Below, piece by piece: positions 44,880-57,964 of a stretch of 64,000 bases of DNA; position 1 is the first letter of the stretch, and each line of letters begins with the position of its first letter. Both the position numbers and the translations under genes were made by a program. Under the pieces are notes generated by a model. It saw nothing but the letters and a program-made list of their open reading frames with translations. It was not told where the DNA came from and searched no databases. The DNA is from Panopea generosa (lineage: Eukaryota; Mollusca; Bivalvia; Adapedonta; Hiatellidae): positions 5,127,598-5,191,597 of the forward strand of contig CM055896.1 of the NCBI GenBank assembly GCA_029582155.1. Reading direction: 5' to 3'.

Positions 44880-46309
44880 GTTACAAGGTGACTTGTAAAA
44901 TGGTCAGTGTATATGATTGCACATATGCCAAACTTGAATATCTCGGTCATTTGAAAAACAATTTACACGAAACAAACGGGTATCGTTAGCTATTGAAAAC
45001 AGGATTGAAGTGCAATGAAGTGTTTTAAAATAACCTGGGATAAAACTTCGGAATCGCATTAGTGACGAAACAGTTTGCAGGAGACCCTTGAACAACCATG
45101 AAAGATGAAGTATATTATTAAATTATATAGAACTAATAAATACAACATAGTTTTGTTCCATATATGTTATTATGAGACACCATTATACAGTTTCCTCATT
45201 TACGTTTTTTAACTACGGCCTAATACTGAATAATAGCAAAATTGACTTTTTAAAATTAAATGTTGAGTTAAAACGTTGAAATTTTATTTTCGTCCATAAA
45301 TATCATTTAGGACGTCCAGTACAACTGTAGATATCGTATTTTGAAATTCATAAAATAATTTGCTTAATATATATTTAGGTTGAAACCCACTCAAAACAAA
45401 GGTTTATCGGTTTTGTCTGCTGCCAGTGCTATTTTCAATACTTTGTGATCATCACAATTTTAAATTCAATCTAAAAGAGTTGATCAATACATGTTATATT
45501 ATGCTCTATTAGTTTAAACTTATTTATTTTACATCGATTGTGAAACAAGTTCTTACAACTTAAGCAAATCACGCTCGAAATCTTCCTGTGTAGAACCAGT
45601 ACTAAGCATATACGGATAAAGTGTCGTGCTCCAGGACACCACACATAGCCGTGGCGGAGAATCGACCCATGACCCTCCGATCATTGGCAAGGTGTTCTAC
45701 AACTGGACCACCATTATTTCAATGTATACTAAAATGGATAAAGAAAGCGATTAAGAAAGAAAAATATTACGGTGCGTATCCTTGGTGCAAATATGTATCT
45801 TGTCAATAGCCATGCACTTATACAGACTGGTGATAACTTGTGACATGTAACGCGTGATGTTTACGTTACAGAACGTATGATATACGATAAAATAACCCAT
45901 AAATATACTGATTTTGCACTCAAAATTTAACCTTGACAATTTGCCACTATAAAAGAAAGATATATCTTTTTAAAAACTTTGGCTTACGACGAAAACAGAA
46001 AGACAGCTGAAATCGATTTAAAAAATCCCACAGTTTGAGCATATTTTCTAAATAACGAATTCAGATAATTGTAATTACGTTTACAACGTTAGACTAGAGG
46101 TTAAATGTCGATACCCAATGAATTTAAATCTTGTTAACAAGAAAATGTATATTAATATAGAGGAAGGAAAATATCTTTAATCATGCCGTCTGAAAACGTT
46201 ATATATGTGACACATACGAAGGTTGCACATTAATGAGTAATCGTGATCAATGTAGCTTAGACATCTGAGAAGCAGTTCAACTTTATATTTTACTGTCCGT
46301 CCTTTTTTT
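44880..46309. other. Non-coding stretch
   Basis: 44880-45110 may be 5' flank of the mariner remnant. 45545-45720 (AATCGACCCATGACCCTCCG, minus-strand tRNA-like B box) may be a SINE scrap; CTTACAACTTAAGCAAATCACGC there resembles 33275-33310 inverted. No gene. Confidence 0.4.
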
Positions 46310-46500
46310 GGGTGAAACTGTTTTCCGTCAAGAAGAACTCAGAATGAATCTGAGTAGAACAACCGACCTTCCACAAGTAATTGGCAAACTGTCTTACATA
46401 AAGCTTTTTGAGCGAGAGGGACTCGAACCACCGAACATAGCGCTGATAGTGAGTATTCTTGAGACGGCTCCCTTAGACCACTGGTCAACGGAGGACCCAT
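46310..46500 (-). mobile_element. tRNA-derived SINE, family B, minus strand
   Basis: Minus strand: GGGTCCTCCGTTGACCAGTG head, GGTTCGAGTCCCTCTCGCTC B box, then GCCAATTACTTGTGGAAGGT and CAGATTCATTCTGAG. The 77-codon plus-strand open stretch is its shadow. Confidence 0.78.
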
Positions 46501-46789
46501 TAGCTAAACAAAGCTGTGTCAATCAAATATACAATCTGTAATTGATATGTCATTGACATTAAATATAAATGTATTTCATCTAATGTGAAACGTTGTATTT
46601 AATTTAACATCTAAATAGCGTCCGGTCAGTATTTAAACCGCTTTCCAGAAAAAAATTATTTATGTTTGAAATTATGTAGATTGGTGTATGGATATATGTC
46701 CATACTTTTCAACAATCGCGCATGTTCTAAAAAAATATCAAACTTATCTCAATAAAATTATAAAAAAGTATATTGTTACCATCGATGAT

Positions 46790-47475
46790 ACAAAACAGTC
46801 AAACTAATATCACGACACTCACTGTTACCACCAAGCCCACCATTTCCTATAATATCACGACATTCACTATTACCGCCACGCCCACCGTTACCTATAATAT
46901 CAAAACACTCACTATTACCACCACGCCCACCATTACCTATAATATCAAGACACTCACTATTACCACCACGCCCACCATTACCTATACTATCACGACACTC
47001 ATTATTACCACCAAGCCCACCATTACCTAAAATATCACGACAACCACTACTACCACCACGCCCACCATTACATATAATATCACGACAACCACTACTACCA
47101 CCACGCCCACCATTACATATAATATCACGACAACCACTACTACCACCACGCCCACCATTACATATAATATCACGACAACTACTATTACTGACACGCCCAC
47201 CATTACATATAATATCACGACAACCACTGTTACTACCACACCAACCATAGCATATAATATAATATCACGACACCCGCCATAAACACACCAACCATTACAT
47301 GCAATATCACGACACTCTCTATTACCACCACGCCCACCATTACATATAATATCACGACACCAACAATTACCACCACGCCCACCATTACATATAATATCAC
47401 AACACCACTGAACTACTACATCCACCCCCACCATTACATATTATATCACGACACTCACTATTACCACCACGGCCA
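46790..47475. repeat. 45-bp minisatellite
   Basis: About 15 units of CACTCACTATTACCACCACG + CCCACCATTACCTATAATAT + CACGA. At 45 bp it keeps reading frames open on both strands. Variants with CATATAATATC dominate the second half. Confidence 0.93.
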
Positions 47476-47485
47476 CCATTACTGA

Positions 47486-47548
<63 letters not shown>

Positions 47549-47670
47549 ATGTACTACTACTACTGCTATTACTACTGCTGCTGTTATTACTACTGCTGAT
47601 GCTACTACTACCATTAGTTCTACTACCACTACTACTACTACTACTACTAATAATAATAATAATTCTGCTA
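47476..47670. repeat. (ACT)n trinucleotide array with interruptions
   Basis: A pure ACT/CTA run at about 47488-47548, then ACT/GCT mixtures. Continues directly from the 45-bp array. Confidence 0.93.
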
Positions 47671-47804
47671 CCACTGCTATATCCACTATTTCTTTTTCTT
47701 TTTATAATAATTCCACTATTAATAAAAATAATTACTACTACTATTATTAACTACTTGATTCGGGAAGTATCAGGGTCTGGGGTATACTAGTATCCTCTGT
47801 CTGC

Positions 47805-48003
47805 ATCAAGAATGTATCAATCGTTCAAACTCCAGGCTGCATCAATCGTTCAAACTCCAGGCTGTATCGTTCGTTCAAACTACAGGCTGTATCGTTCGTT
47901 CAAAATATAGGCTGTATCGTTCGTTCAAAATATAGGATGTATCGTTCGTTCAAAATATAGGATGTATCGTTCGTTCAAACCCCAGGCTGTATTGTTCGTT
48001 CTA
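47805..48003. repeat. 25-bp minisatellite
   Basis: About eight units of AGGCTGTATCGTTCGTTCAA + AATAT, with early units carrying CTCC instead of ATAT. Confidence 0.9.
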
Positions 48004-48108
48004 ATACACAATTTGCATTACTCTTGAAAAGTATTTTATATATTTATATTTAGTAGACTAAATCTGTGGAAACAAATCAAATATGAGAGTCACGGGATTT
48101 TTCATTGA

Positions 48109-50358
48109 ATGACGTACTGTAACATTGGTGTTTGTACTCTCTTATTGGTGTGCCGACTCCAACGTTGTTTAGCGTATTACAACATTGGTAACAGTATTCC
48201 AATGCTGATTTGCGTACTCAAACACTGTTGTATGTACTACAACATTGGTGGTGTGTGTACTCAAACGTTGGTGTATGTACCCAACCAGTAGTCTGTGTAC
48301 TCAAACAGTGATGCGTGTACTACGTATTGATGTGTATACTCCAACATTGATGTTTGTACTCAATATTGATGTGCGTACTCAAAAATTGATATCTGTATCC
48401 GAACAGTGGTCTCTGCATTCATACATTAATGTGTCTACTCAAACATGGATGTGTGTACTCAAACATTGATATGTGTATTCGAACATTGATGTGTATACTC
48501 CAACATTGATTTGTATACTCCAATGTTGTTGTGCATACTCCAATGTTGATATGTTTAACTCAACCATTGATGTGCGTACTCAAACAATGATGTGCGTAAA
48601 AAACATTAATGTGTGTACTCAAACATTGCTGTGTGTACTCAAACATTGATATGCATCCTCAAACATTGATGTGCTTACTCAAACAATAATATGTGCACTC
48701 AAACGGTGATATGTGTACTCATACATTGATGTGCGTACTCAAACATTAATGTATGTATTAGATATTGATGTGCGTACTCAAACATTGATGTATGTACTCA
48801 TACATTGATGTACGTACTCAAACATTGATGTTTGTACTTAGATATTGACATATGTACTCAAACATTGATGTGCGTCCTCAAACATTGATGTATGTACTTA
48901 GATATTGACATGTTTACTCAAACATTGATGTGCGTCCTCAAACATTGATGTGCTTACTCAAACATTTATAAGTGCACACAAACAATGATGCGTGTACTCA
49001 AACATTGATGTGCTTACTGAAACATTAATATGTGCACTCAAACCGTGATATGTGTACTCAAACATTGATGTATGTACTCAGATATTGACATGTTTACTAC
49101 AAACATTGATGTGCGTCCTCAAACATTGATGTGCTTACTCAAACATTTATAAGTGCACACAAACAATGATGCGTGTACTCAAACATTGATGTGCTTACTG
49201 AAACATTAATATGTGCACTCAAACCGTGATATGTGTACTCAAACATTGATGTATGTACTCAGATATTTATATATTTACTCAAACATTGATGTGTATACTC
49301 AAACAGTGATTTGGGTATTCAAACAAAAATGTGCATACTGAAACATTTATTTGCGTACTCAAACATTAATGTATTTACTCAAACAAAGATGTAAGTACTC
49401 AAACATTGATGTATGTACTCAAACATTGATGTAGGAACTCAAACATTGATGTGTATACTCAAACATTGATTTGCGTACTCAAACATTGATTTGCGTACTC
49501 AGATAGTTATGTGTGTACTCCTACATTGATGTTTATAGTCCAACGTTGGTGTGTGTAATTCAACATTGATGTGTGTGCTCAAACATTTATGTATGTACTT
49601 AGATATTGACATGTGTACTCAAACATTGATGTGCGTCCTCAGACATTGATGTATGTACTTAGATATTGACATGTTTACACAAACATTGATGTGCGTCCTC
49701 AAACATTGATGTACTTACTCAAACATTTATAAGTGCACACAAACAATGATGCGTGTACTCAAACATTGATGTGCTTACTGAAACATTAATATGTGCACTC
49801 AAACCGTGATATGTGTACTCAAACATTGATGTATGTACTCAGATATTGATATGTTTACTCAAACATTGATGTGCATACTCAAACATTGATGTATGTACTC
49901 AGATATTTATATGTTTACTCAATTATTGATGTGTGTACTCAAACAGTGATGTGTGTATTCAAACAAAAAATGTGCGTACTCAAACATTGTTGTGCATACT
50001 CCAATATTGATGTGTGTACTTAGACATTGATGTATGTACTCATATATTGATATGTGTACTCAAAAATGGATGTGTGTACTCAAAAAATGATGTGCGTAAA
50101 CAAAATATTGATATATGTACTTATACATTGATGTGTCTACTCAAACATTGATTTGTCTTGAAACATTAATTTGCTTACTCAAACATTAATATATACATTC
50201 AAACATCGATATGTGTAATCAAACATTGATGTGCATACTCAAACAGTGATTTGCGTACTCAAACATTGATGTGTGTGCCCAAACATTGATGTACGTACTC
50301 AAACATTGACGTGTGTACTCAAATAGTGATGTCCTTACTCCAACATTGATGTGTGTTG
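48109..50358. repeat. 20-bp satellite array of 2.2 kb with higher-order repeats
   Basis: About 110 units of ACTCAAACATTGATGTGTGT with rare length deviations. A specific succession of variants (TGCGTCCTC, ATTTATAAGTGCACAC, AATGATGCGTG, TGCTTACTG, ATTAATATGTGCAC, CCGTGATATGTG, ATGTATGTACTCAGATATT) recurs at about 48921, 49108 and 49686, so blocks of about nine units (about 180 bp) were amplified together. Open stretches are artefacts. Confidence 0.95.
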
Positions 50359-50723
50359 TGCTTTATAAATGTTTTAGTCCAGAGAACATAGTGTCCATTA
50401 TCGACAGACAATGTGAATAAATTGCCTTTTGTTACACGTTTTTTTTGTTCTCCTCTTAGAGGAAACTATATAACGTTTCTTTTTGATGGGTCTTTTGTCT
50501 ATCTGTGAACGTCGCGTCAATCATAAAAGCCGTCGTAACAGATGCGGCTGATCAATATGGTACACAACTCTAGTTCTCTGTTATTAGAAATTAATCCTTC
50601 AATACTTAAATACCATCTAAGCGTAAATGTATTGGCAAACAATTTGATTAAATAAATGAGAGGAGAACAAATAGAGAGAAAAATATGTCCATGGAAGAGA
50701 CATAATGAGACATGAGCAAATAG
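50359..50723. other. Short non-coding interval
   Basis: Nothing recognised between the two arrays. Confidence 0.4.
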
Positions 50724-50870
50724 ACAGAACAGAACAGAACAGAACAGAACAGAACAGAACATAACAGAACAGAACAGAACAGAACAGAACAGAACAGAAC
50801 AGAACAGAACAGAACAGAACAGAACAGAACAGAACAGAACAGAACAGAACAGAACAGAACAATACAGAAC
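50724..50870. repeat. (AGAAC)n pentanucleotide array
   Basis: About 29 units of AGAAC with single-base variants. The same pentamer occurs briefly at 787-822. Confidence 0.97.
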
Positions 50871-51644
50871 AGCTGTTCCATTCAAAACATCCTAGTTAAT
50901 TATTAAAATAACGGAACATCTAAACAGTGTTAAAAAAGAGCTTTTTATTTCTGAAAGGTGACAATAAAGGTTTTATCTAACATTATTATTGTCAAAAACT
51001 TTGTCCCAAACATGCGGTCGCAGACATTGCCAAATCGTGTCTCAAGTTTGACCAAATCGGTACAAAACGTATGTTAAAACATGAAAAGTCTAAATTTAAG
51101 ACTTAATCGACAAGCTTGGGTTATTTTTTTTTGTAATTTTTTATTTTCATTCTCCATTCTCCAATACATGAGATATTTCAATATGCTAATACAATTTCAA
51201 TTAACAACATGTATAGTATTTACATATTATATAAATAACAGATTATTTTCTACAGAAAATATCATATTTTGATTATATTATTTGAATAGTGAATAACATT
51301 GGATTTTACCATATGGTGCTATTAAGTTAGTGTCATTTTGGAGGCAGTAAATCAATGTTTTGAGTGTGTGTGTTTTTTTCGTGTTTTAGAAAGTTGAAAG
51401 AAAAAAGGAAAATGAACAACATACATTCAAGAATATCAAAATCTAAAAAATAGTCTTGACCCTTTTTGTTTATAATTCGTCTTCTGATTATGTTGCTGTT
51501 TACATTTAACAATGGAATTATCAAATCTAAAGCTTAGGTTTTTAGATAGATACAAAAAAATAACATGGCTACATGTAACAACAAAAACAGCAAAAATACA
51601 AAACAAACAACCAACCATCAATTTATTATTTTTACTTAACCAGT
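50871..51644. other. Non-coding AT-rich stretch
   Basis: Nothing recognised. Confidence 0.4.
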
Positions 51645-51745
51645 TTTATGCATCAGATAAACTATAGTTTCATGCATCAGATAAACTATAGTTTCATGCA
51701 TCAGATAAACAATAGTTTCATGAATCAGATAAACTATAGTTTCAA
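51645..51745. repeat. 24-bp minisatellite, four units
   Basis: Four near-identical copies of ATGCATCAGATAAACTATAG + TTTC. Confidence 0.93.
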
Positions 51746-52878
51746 AGGAGATAATAGCCACTGTCATACAAATGGCGGTTTTATGCAAAATAAAATAATG
51801 AAAATGCTATGTCGACGTCTATACTTACATCTGCAGTCTACTGTCTCTCTGTAACCTGACCATCATTTACATGTATAATGTTATTAGACATGTTATTAAA
51901 TCTACTAAAATGTGTTAATTTTTCATTAAATTTACATTAGTTTCTTTGCTAAGGATATGCATATCTTAACAATACTGCCTATAAAAAAAAATAAACTGTT
52001 CCAAAACCGATGACGGTGGCAAAGGGCTTTACTGATTCATGACTAACATAGCAGCAGTTGTAAAGAATGTTTGATCGAAGATTTAACCTTATAAATGAAT
52101 GTCTGTATTATATATGTCCAACTCCATATGGCAGATACCTTGTAGCCAAGACCGTTGTCTCAAGCTGACTGTTTGACGTTTTGGAACAAGCTTCCCAAGC
52201 AGTCTGTGACAGCACTATTATTAATTAAGTGATTTGATTGGTCCAAGGATTGTCACATTGACCTACATGGAAGACTTCGACAGGGGTTTAAAATGACTTG
52301 CCGAGGACTATTTATTGGATCAATATCAAATAAATTAATTAACAGTCTATCCCAGAACCTGATACCTCACTCAGATCTTTCAACCCTCAATAAAAAAGCA
52401 GGGAATTCTCTGTCCCACAATTCATAGAAATTGTACGCTTATTAACTGTGACGTCATTCAAACATTCACTGAAGCAAATGACCAACCAACGTGTTCAAAT
52501 GTGGCTTTCCCTATTTTGCATTTTAACGGACTCACACGGGAGAGCTGTGTTCGTTCTACAGACTAGGATCAATATCAAATAAGTTTATTTATTAATAATA
52601 TTGTTTATTTACAACCGGAAGAAGCTGTAATTGCCCAATATTCTGTTTCAAACCGGTCCTGTTTGTCCGTAGTGGATCTGTTCGGTACAAATCGGCTCGA
52701 ATCGCGTCATGTGATATGAGAATGTAACTCAATGACAAGGCTAATAAAAAAGAGCATTTTATTTATATACCTACAAACTATTGGCTTTGGGATATTTAAA
52801 GAATACAATGTCCAGAACTCAGTCATAGTAACAGATTTAAGTTAATCGTTTTACTTTATGTTCTGATTTGATTTTCAG
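51746..52878. other. Upstream region and probable 5' intron of the aerolysin-like gene
   Basis: Ends in a good acceptor (TTTGATTTTCAG, 52867-52878). No first exon or promoter could be fixed. A TATA-like ATTTATATAC at about 52762 is possible but lies inside the presumed intron. Confidence 0.35.
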
Positions 52879-53962
52879 AGAACAACAGACAAAATGGCCA
52901 GCAGTGAAAGAGTACATGAAGTAAACCTAGAGGAACTCGTTGAAAAGTACGTCTGGAAACGTTTCAAGGAAGACAAAGGGTTAGGAGGCATTTTCTACAG
53001 ACGGAGTAAATACTACATGGATATAAGGTGGGGATACGTAGATTTCAAACACAAAACAACGACGGTTGAGCGCCCAAAGAACCCTGAGACAAAAAAAGAT
53101 AATGTTGAATTGTATTCCACTGAATATGTAAACGAAACCACAACAGAGCAACAGTATACATTCAGTTCAAGCCGAGAAACAACTGCATCAACAAAAATTG
53201 AGTTACAAGAAAACTACACAATTGGTGCTGAAGCGAACCTGGAAGTCGATCTTGGCGGTGTGGTTACATTTGGTGGTGGAATAAACGGATCTTTATCCGT
53301 GACAGAGGCAAAAGGACAGGAGTATTCAGAGACACTTGTATGGAATATAGACACTGAAGTTAAAGTTCCTGCACGTAGCAAAGCAACGGCGTCGTTATAT
53401 GTTTTTGAGCAACCATCTATCTCTGATTTTACAGTTGAAACAAAAGTGACCCTTCCGTCAGGGAAACTTCCAGTTTCGATTCGAAGAATTCAAGACGACA
53501 AGATCACGCAAACGTATTGGATAACAAACTTATCAGCTATATTCGACGATGATTATCGCAAAAAGAGCAGTGTTAAATTTGAGGAAGTGGAAGAAACAAT
53601 CACAAAAGCGGATGGGCGAGAAAAAAAGATTATAGATACAGTGGTTGTTTTGACAACGCACGGTGTGTGTAGAAACCTATCTTGGAAAAATCAACATGTA
53701 AAGGTGCAGTGCGAAGAAATTGATGGGGCAACTGGGGATAAAGATGACGAAAAAGCTAAGTCTGTGATGGATGGGGCAGATGGTGGTGACGTGTAGATCA
53801 AGCTGGAACATGTAGCAACTATGAAGACCTAACGCTCAAACAAATCGTAATAGAGATTTTATATCTAAATATTATATGTACATATTAACTGCTAATTCAA
53901 TTTTAAGTGTTGTGTGTTTCACTTGAACAATAGTTTTCAAAAATAATTGGCATCGAAATAAA
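52879..53962 (+). CDS. Aerolysin/ETX-MTX2-like beta-pore-forming protein (CDS 52894-53796, 300 aa)
   Basis: The exon begins after the acceptor at 52878; ATG at 52894 has a strong context (ACAAAATGG) and is the first in the exon. The 300-residue CDS ends at TAG 53796; AATAAA signals follow at 53957-53962 and 54174-54179. Residues about 70-190 have the alternating Ser/Thr-rich beta pattern of the ETX/MTX2 (aerolysin-type) domain: TTTEQQYTFSSSRETTASTK, then an amphipathic Gly-rich stretch (residues 108-136, around DLGGVVTFGGGINGSLSV) like the membrane-insertion hairpin, then LVWNIDTEVKVPARSKATAS, typical of the strand after it. Residues 1-50 would be a small head region; 278-300 is an acidic, disordered tail. 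Only two Cys (259, 273). No signal peptide or transmembrane helix, so it may be cytosolic or released without the classical route. The family makes oligomeric pores; in animals such genes are linked to defence or digestion, often after suspected horizontal acquisition. The CDS is uninterrupted. Target and role are unknown. Confidence 0.85.
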
Positions 53963-54860
53963 TTATGCCAAGTTTGAAAGGAAAACACTCACACACACAT
54001 AAAAGCTGATATTGAGTATAGACATGTGATAGATGCAATGGTATTTGTGTTTGCTGTTGGACGTCAGTATTGCTTCAAAGATAGTGTATATCCTGAGAGA
54101 AATGTCTTCCATATTTTTCAATAGCCATAACATTCTAATATATTTATTGAGCTACATATTTGTTATTCGAAGTAATAAATGTTTAACGCATCATTTTTGT
54201 CCATTTTAGTTTAATATAAAATAACACTTATATGGACAAGGTCTATTTGAAGCATTGCTTTTTTCGAGATTAGATTCCATACTTCATATACTCAATAAAA
54301 AGCTAAGGACCATTTAATTCATTTTTTCCGTAGACCATGCTTTAATATATGTACAAAGTAAATTTGCAATTGCTTTTATACGAATACATCTTTTCTGAAT
54401 TTACATTTTTCCCCAAAATTTGTTATATCTCAATTTATTGGGATTGTCATTAAATTCCATACAGTACTCAGATTTTTTGACTGTTCATCAAAACAATTTG
54501 ATAGAACTTTGTGGAAAGTTAGATTCGTGATAATTAAATTATGTTCTCGAAGAAATGTACACGTAGTATAACTAGTCGATGATGTCAGAGTAATACATGC
54601 CTGAGTTTATTACTAGATTAAGTATATACATATAATTTGTGATAAAATTACATATTATGTTTTTTATTATTTATAAATAAAGCGAATATATGAATGTGAT
54701 ATCTTCATTGGATACCCTATGGTTATCATTAAAACAAATACAAACTGCTTCCAAATAATTAATTTCCAGTTCTATCATAAATAAAGAAAACACTAGTCTG
54801 TAGTACCTACCCAGCTCTCCAGATTGGATCCGTTAAATAGCATTGGGGGTTAATATACCT
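53963..54860. other. 3' flank of the aerolysin-like gene
   Basis: AT-rich; alternative poly(A) signal at 54174-54179. No other gene seen. Confidence 0.4.
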
Positions 54861-55285
54861 GATTTGGAAGATATCAGGTTCTGGGAGATATCATGTTCTG
54901 GTTTATACCGGGAGATATCAGGCTCTGGGAGATATCAGGTTCTGGTTTATACTGGAATATATCAGGTTCTGGGAGATATCAGGCTATGGTTTATACAGGG
55001 AGATATCAGGTTCTGGTATATACCGGGAGATATCAGGCTCTGGGAGATATCAGGTTCTGGTTTATACTGGAGTATATCAGGTTCTGGGAGATATCAGGCT
55101 ATGGTTTATACAGGGAGATATCAGGTTCTGGTATATACCGGGAGATATCAGGCTCTGGGAGATATCAGGTTCTGGTTCATTCAGGGAGATAACAGGTTCT
55201 GGGAGATATCAGGTTCTGGTATATACAGGGAGATATCAGGTTCTGGGAGATATCAGGTTCTAGGAGATATCAGGTTCTTGTATAG
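54861..55285. repeat. Compound minisatellite, 17-bp and 27-bp subunits
   Basis: Alternation of GGTTCTGGGAGATATCA (17 bp) and GGTTCTGGTTTATACCGG + GAGATATCA (27 bp). A block of about 117 bp, starting near 54900 and again near 55017, is repeated almost exactly. The 186-codon open stretch (ISGSGRYQ-type periodic peptide) is a by-product. Confidence 0.93.
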
Positions 55286-56115
55286 ACTAAGAAAATCAAT
55301 ATTAACAGAACATGAGCTACTTAAGCGTTGGTTAACTCAATTTTATTTCTATATAATAAGACTAGAAGTGTTTTCACCTTACATATCAGTATCTCTGTTA
55401 TAAAGGTAGATAATTATTGGTATGGAAATGAAACAAGCATTCGTTAGTTATCTCCCTTCTAAGTAGTTAAAGTTGTGTACAGAAATGAAACATTAAAACG
55501 TTGCTTAACTCATTTTTTATTATTATCGTATAATGTTAAATTATCAACTTAATGAAGATTTATACGGAAAATAACATTGCAACAAGTACTTTCTATTTGT
55601 TAACTTATCGATTCGTTGAGGATATTTTCACAAATATGTTATTTTCTTAAAAAATTAATATTGTCATATACATAGAATGTTACTATTATTTGCAATGACT
55701 GGTTAAAAAAAGTAGAACACATGTTAATATTATTTTAGATATTGTAAACATTAAATAATGTATAAATCAAAGTACTTGAAGTACTGAAAGTCATTTAGTA
55801 GATGTTACTTTTTATATCTAAAAGAACAGCTAACTTTATTCAATATTATTCATATTGTACTTTCTTATTTCCAGCTAATTTTCCTCAATATATTTAATAG
55901 CATTATTAAAAATGAAGTTTATGTTTTATACAAATATCAATTAAATCACAAATTGAGATAACATTAAAAATAAAAACAAAATATATCAATAAACACGACT
56001 GACCTTTTATTGAAAAAAATCACAAATCTTAAACAGGAATGACGTTGTGTCCAGATTTGTGAAAGCTGAAATTTTTATGAAACATTATAAACATGTGCAA
56101 GAATACTGTGAATTT
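55286..56115. other. Non-coding AT-rich stretch
   Basis: Nothing recognised. Confidence 0.4.
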
Positions 56116-56505
56116 TAAAAAGAAAATGAGTATTATTTCAATAGAAATTTTTTATAGATGTTTAGTATATATTGTATACTTGTACAGGCACATTTATCAG
56201 TCAGTAATGGGTGAGATGTGTATTGTACAGTATACTACACATGTACAGGTATATACCTATTATATATATATAAACAGATTGTATTAAAAAGTAATTTTGA
56301 AAGGTTAAATTTTTGTTTGAATATATTTTACTTTTCCAAGTAATCAATCTCCTCCCATCTCTGTGGTTTAGTGGTACAATGAACAATTCCAAGTTCACTT
56401 TCCTCTCTCTCTTACCAAAGAGTGGGTTGGTGCTCGGCTTGGTAAGAATCAAACTTATGTGACACAGTTAACAGTTACTTGTAGAAAGATCGTACTCAGA
56501 TTCTT
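56116..56505 (+). mobile_element. SINE-like dispersed repeat, block B copy
   Basis: Collinear with 31391-31760: TTGTACAGGCACATTTATCA, CCCATCTCTGTGGTTTAGTG, GTGCTCGGCTTGGTAAGAAT, CAGTTACTTGTAGAAAG. A third, shorter copy is at 57606-57960. Confidence 0.65.
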
Positions 56506-57175
56506 TTTCCACAATCTCAGGTCTTCCTCCACCAATTAAACTTTTATTATCTGAGGTCTTCCTCCACCAATTAAACTGTCATTATCTGAGGTCTTCCTTT
56601 CTCGTCCAATAGAGCTTTCATTATATGAGGTCTCCTCCAGCAATTAAACTTTCATGATCTGAGGTCTTCCTCGTCCAAATAAATTTTCTTTATCTGAGGT
56701 CTTCCTCGACCAATTAAACTTTCATTATCCGAGGTCTTCTTGTCTCGTCCACTTAAGCTTTCATTATTTGAGGTCTTCCTCATCCAATTAAGACTTCATT
56801 ATCTGAAATCTTCCTCGTACAATTAAATTTTCATTATCTGAGGTCTGCCTAGTCCAATTAAACTTTCATTATCCGAGGTCTTCCTCGACTAATTAAGCTT
56901 TCATTATCCGAGGTCATTCTTCCTCGACCAATTAAGCTTTCATTATCCGAGGTCATTCTTCCTCGACCAATTAAGCTTGTGTTATCCAAGGTCTTCCTCA
57001 TCCAATTAAGCTTTCATTATCCGAGGTCTTCCTTGTCTAATTAGGCATTTATTATCCAAGGTCTTCCTTGACCAATTAAACTTTCATTATCCGAGGACTT
57101 CCTTGACAAATTAAACTTTCATTATCTGAGGTATTCCTCGTCCAATTAGGTTTTCATTATCCGAGGTCTTCAATT
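56506..57175. repeat. 35-bp minisatellite, block B copy
   Basis: About 18 units of the same family as 31761-33118 but more diverged, with several 4-8 bp insertions (for example TCTTCCTTTCTCGTCC) and without higher-order structure. Confidence 0.92.
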
Positions 57176-57605
57176 CAGAATTGTCGCTAGGGTCGACAAA
57201 ACGCCCAACAGTCAAGTGGACGATTTTCTCTAACAAAATTCTTTTCTGACATACCTTTTTATATCTTGCCGAACTTCATTTACTTCATCCTTTTAACAGC
57301 TTCTGGCAAATTTATTATTCAAAATGGCCTCCAATACTAGTATATAGAAATATTATTAAATACCAAGTTTTAATAAAATTCTAAAATTTTATTGGCATTC
57401 ATCACTGACATACATACGTCCCATTAGAGCAATAAGGTACCAAGTGTATATGAAATAAGAAGGCATTTGGCACTTTAATGCACCAATGGGCCGCATTGTA
57501 AGGTGCTTTTCAGAATGGCTTTTATCACCTCCTAATAATAATATCTAATAAGACTGCTGTTACTAAAAAGACAAAAACTGCAAAGAAAATATTTTCTTGG
57601 TTTAA
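57175..57605. repeat. Duplicated segment, block B (paralogue at 33395-33830)
   Basis: Same phrases in the same order as 33395-33830 with about 10-15% differences by eye and a deletion of about 20 bp near 57330. Confidence 0.8.
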
Positions 57606-57960
57606 TAATAGGTTTTAAGTGTACATATTATTTCTATAGAAGTTTTTATAGATTTTTAGTATATATTGTTAATTTGTGCAGGCACATTTATCAGTCAATG
57701 TGGGGTGAGATGTTTATACAGATTGTATTAAAAAGTAATTTTGAAAGGTTAAATTTTTGTTTGAAAATATTTACTTTTCCAAGTGATCAATGCTCCTCCC
57801 ATCTCTGTGGTTTAGTGTTACAATGAACACTTCCAAGTTCACTTACCTATCTCTCTCACCAAAGAGGTCGTTGGTTGGTGCTCGGCTTGGTAAAATCAAA
57901 CTTATTGACACATTTAACAGTTACTTGTAGAAGGGTCATACTCAGATACTTTTTCCACAA
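57606..57960 (+). mobile_element. Third copy of the SINE-like repeat (block B, extra)
   Basis: GGTTTTAAGTGTACATATTA through GTGCTCGGCTTGGTAAAATC repeats the 31340-31760 sequence, so block B carries the module twice, either side of the minisatellite. Confidence 0.65.
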
Positions 57961-57964
57961 TCTC

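Noticed and set aside
47027-47686. Val-rich minus-strand proteins
   Set aside because: They come from the 45-bp minisatellite and the ACT trinucleotide array.
48109-50358. CRISPR-like array
   Set aside because: Units are contiguous 20-bp tandem repeats without unique spacers, in a eukaryotic setting.
50517-50885. 122-codon minus-strand protein (Cys/Phe/Ser-rich)
   Set aside because: It is the translation of the AGAAC pentanucleotide array.
54843-55403. 186-codon ISGSGRYQ-repeat protein
   Set aside because: It is the translation of the compound 17/27-bp minisatellite; other frames are also open and no start or splice context supports it.
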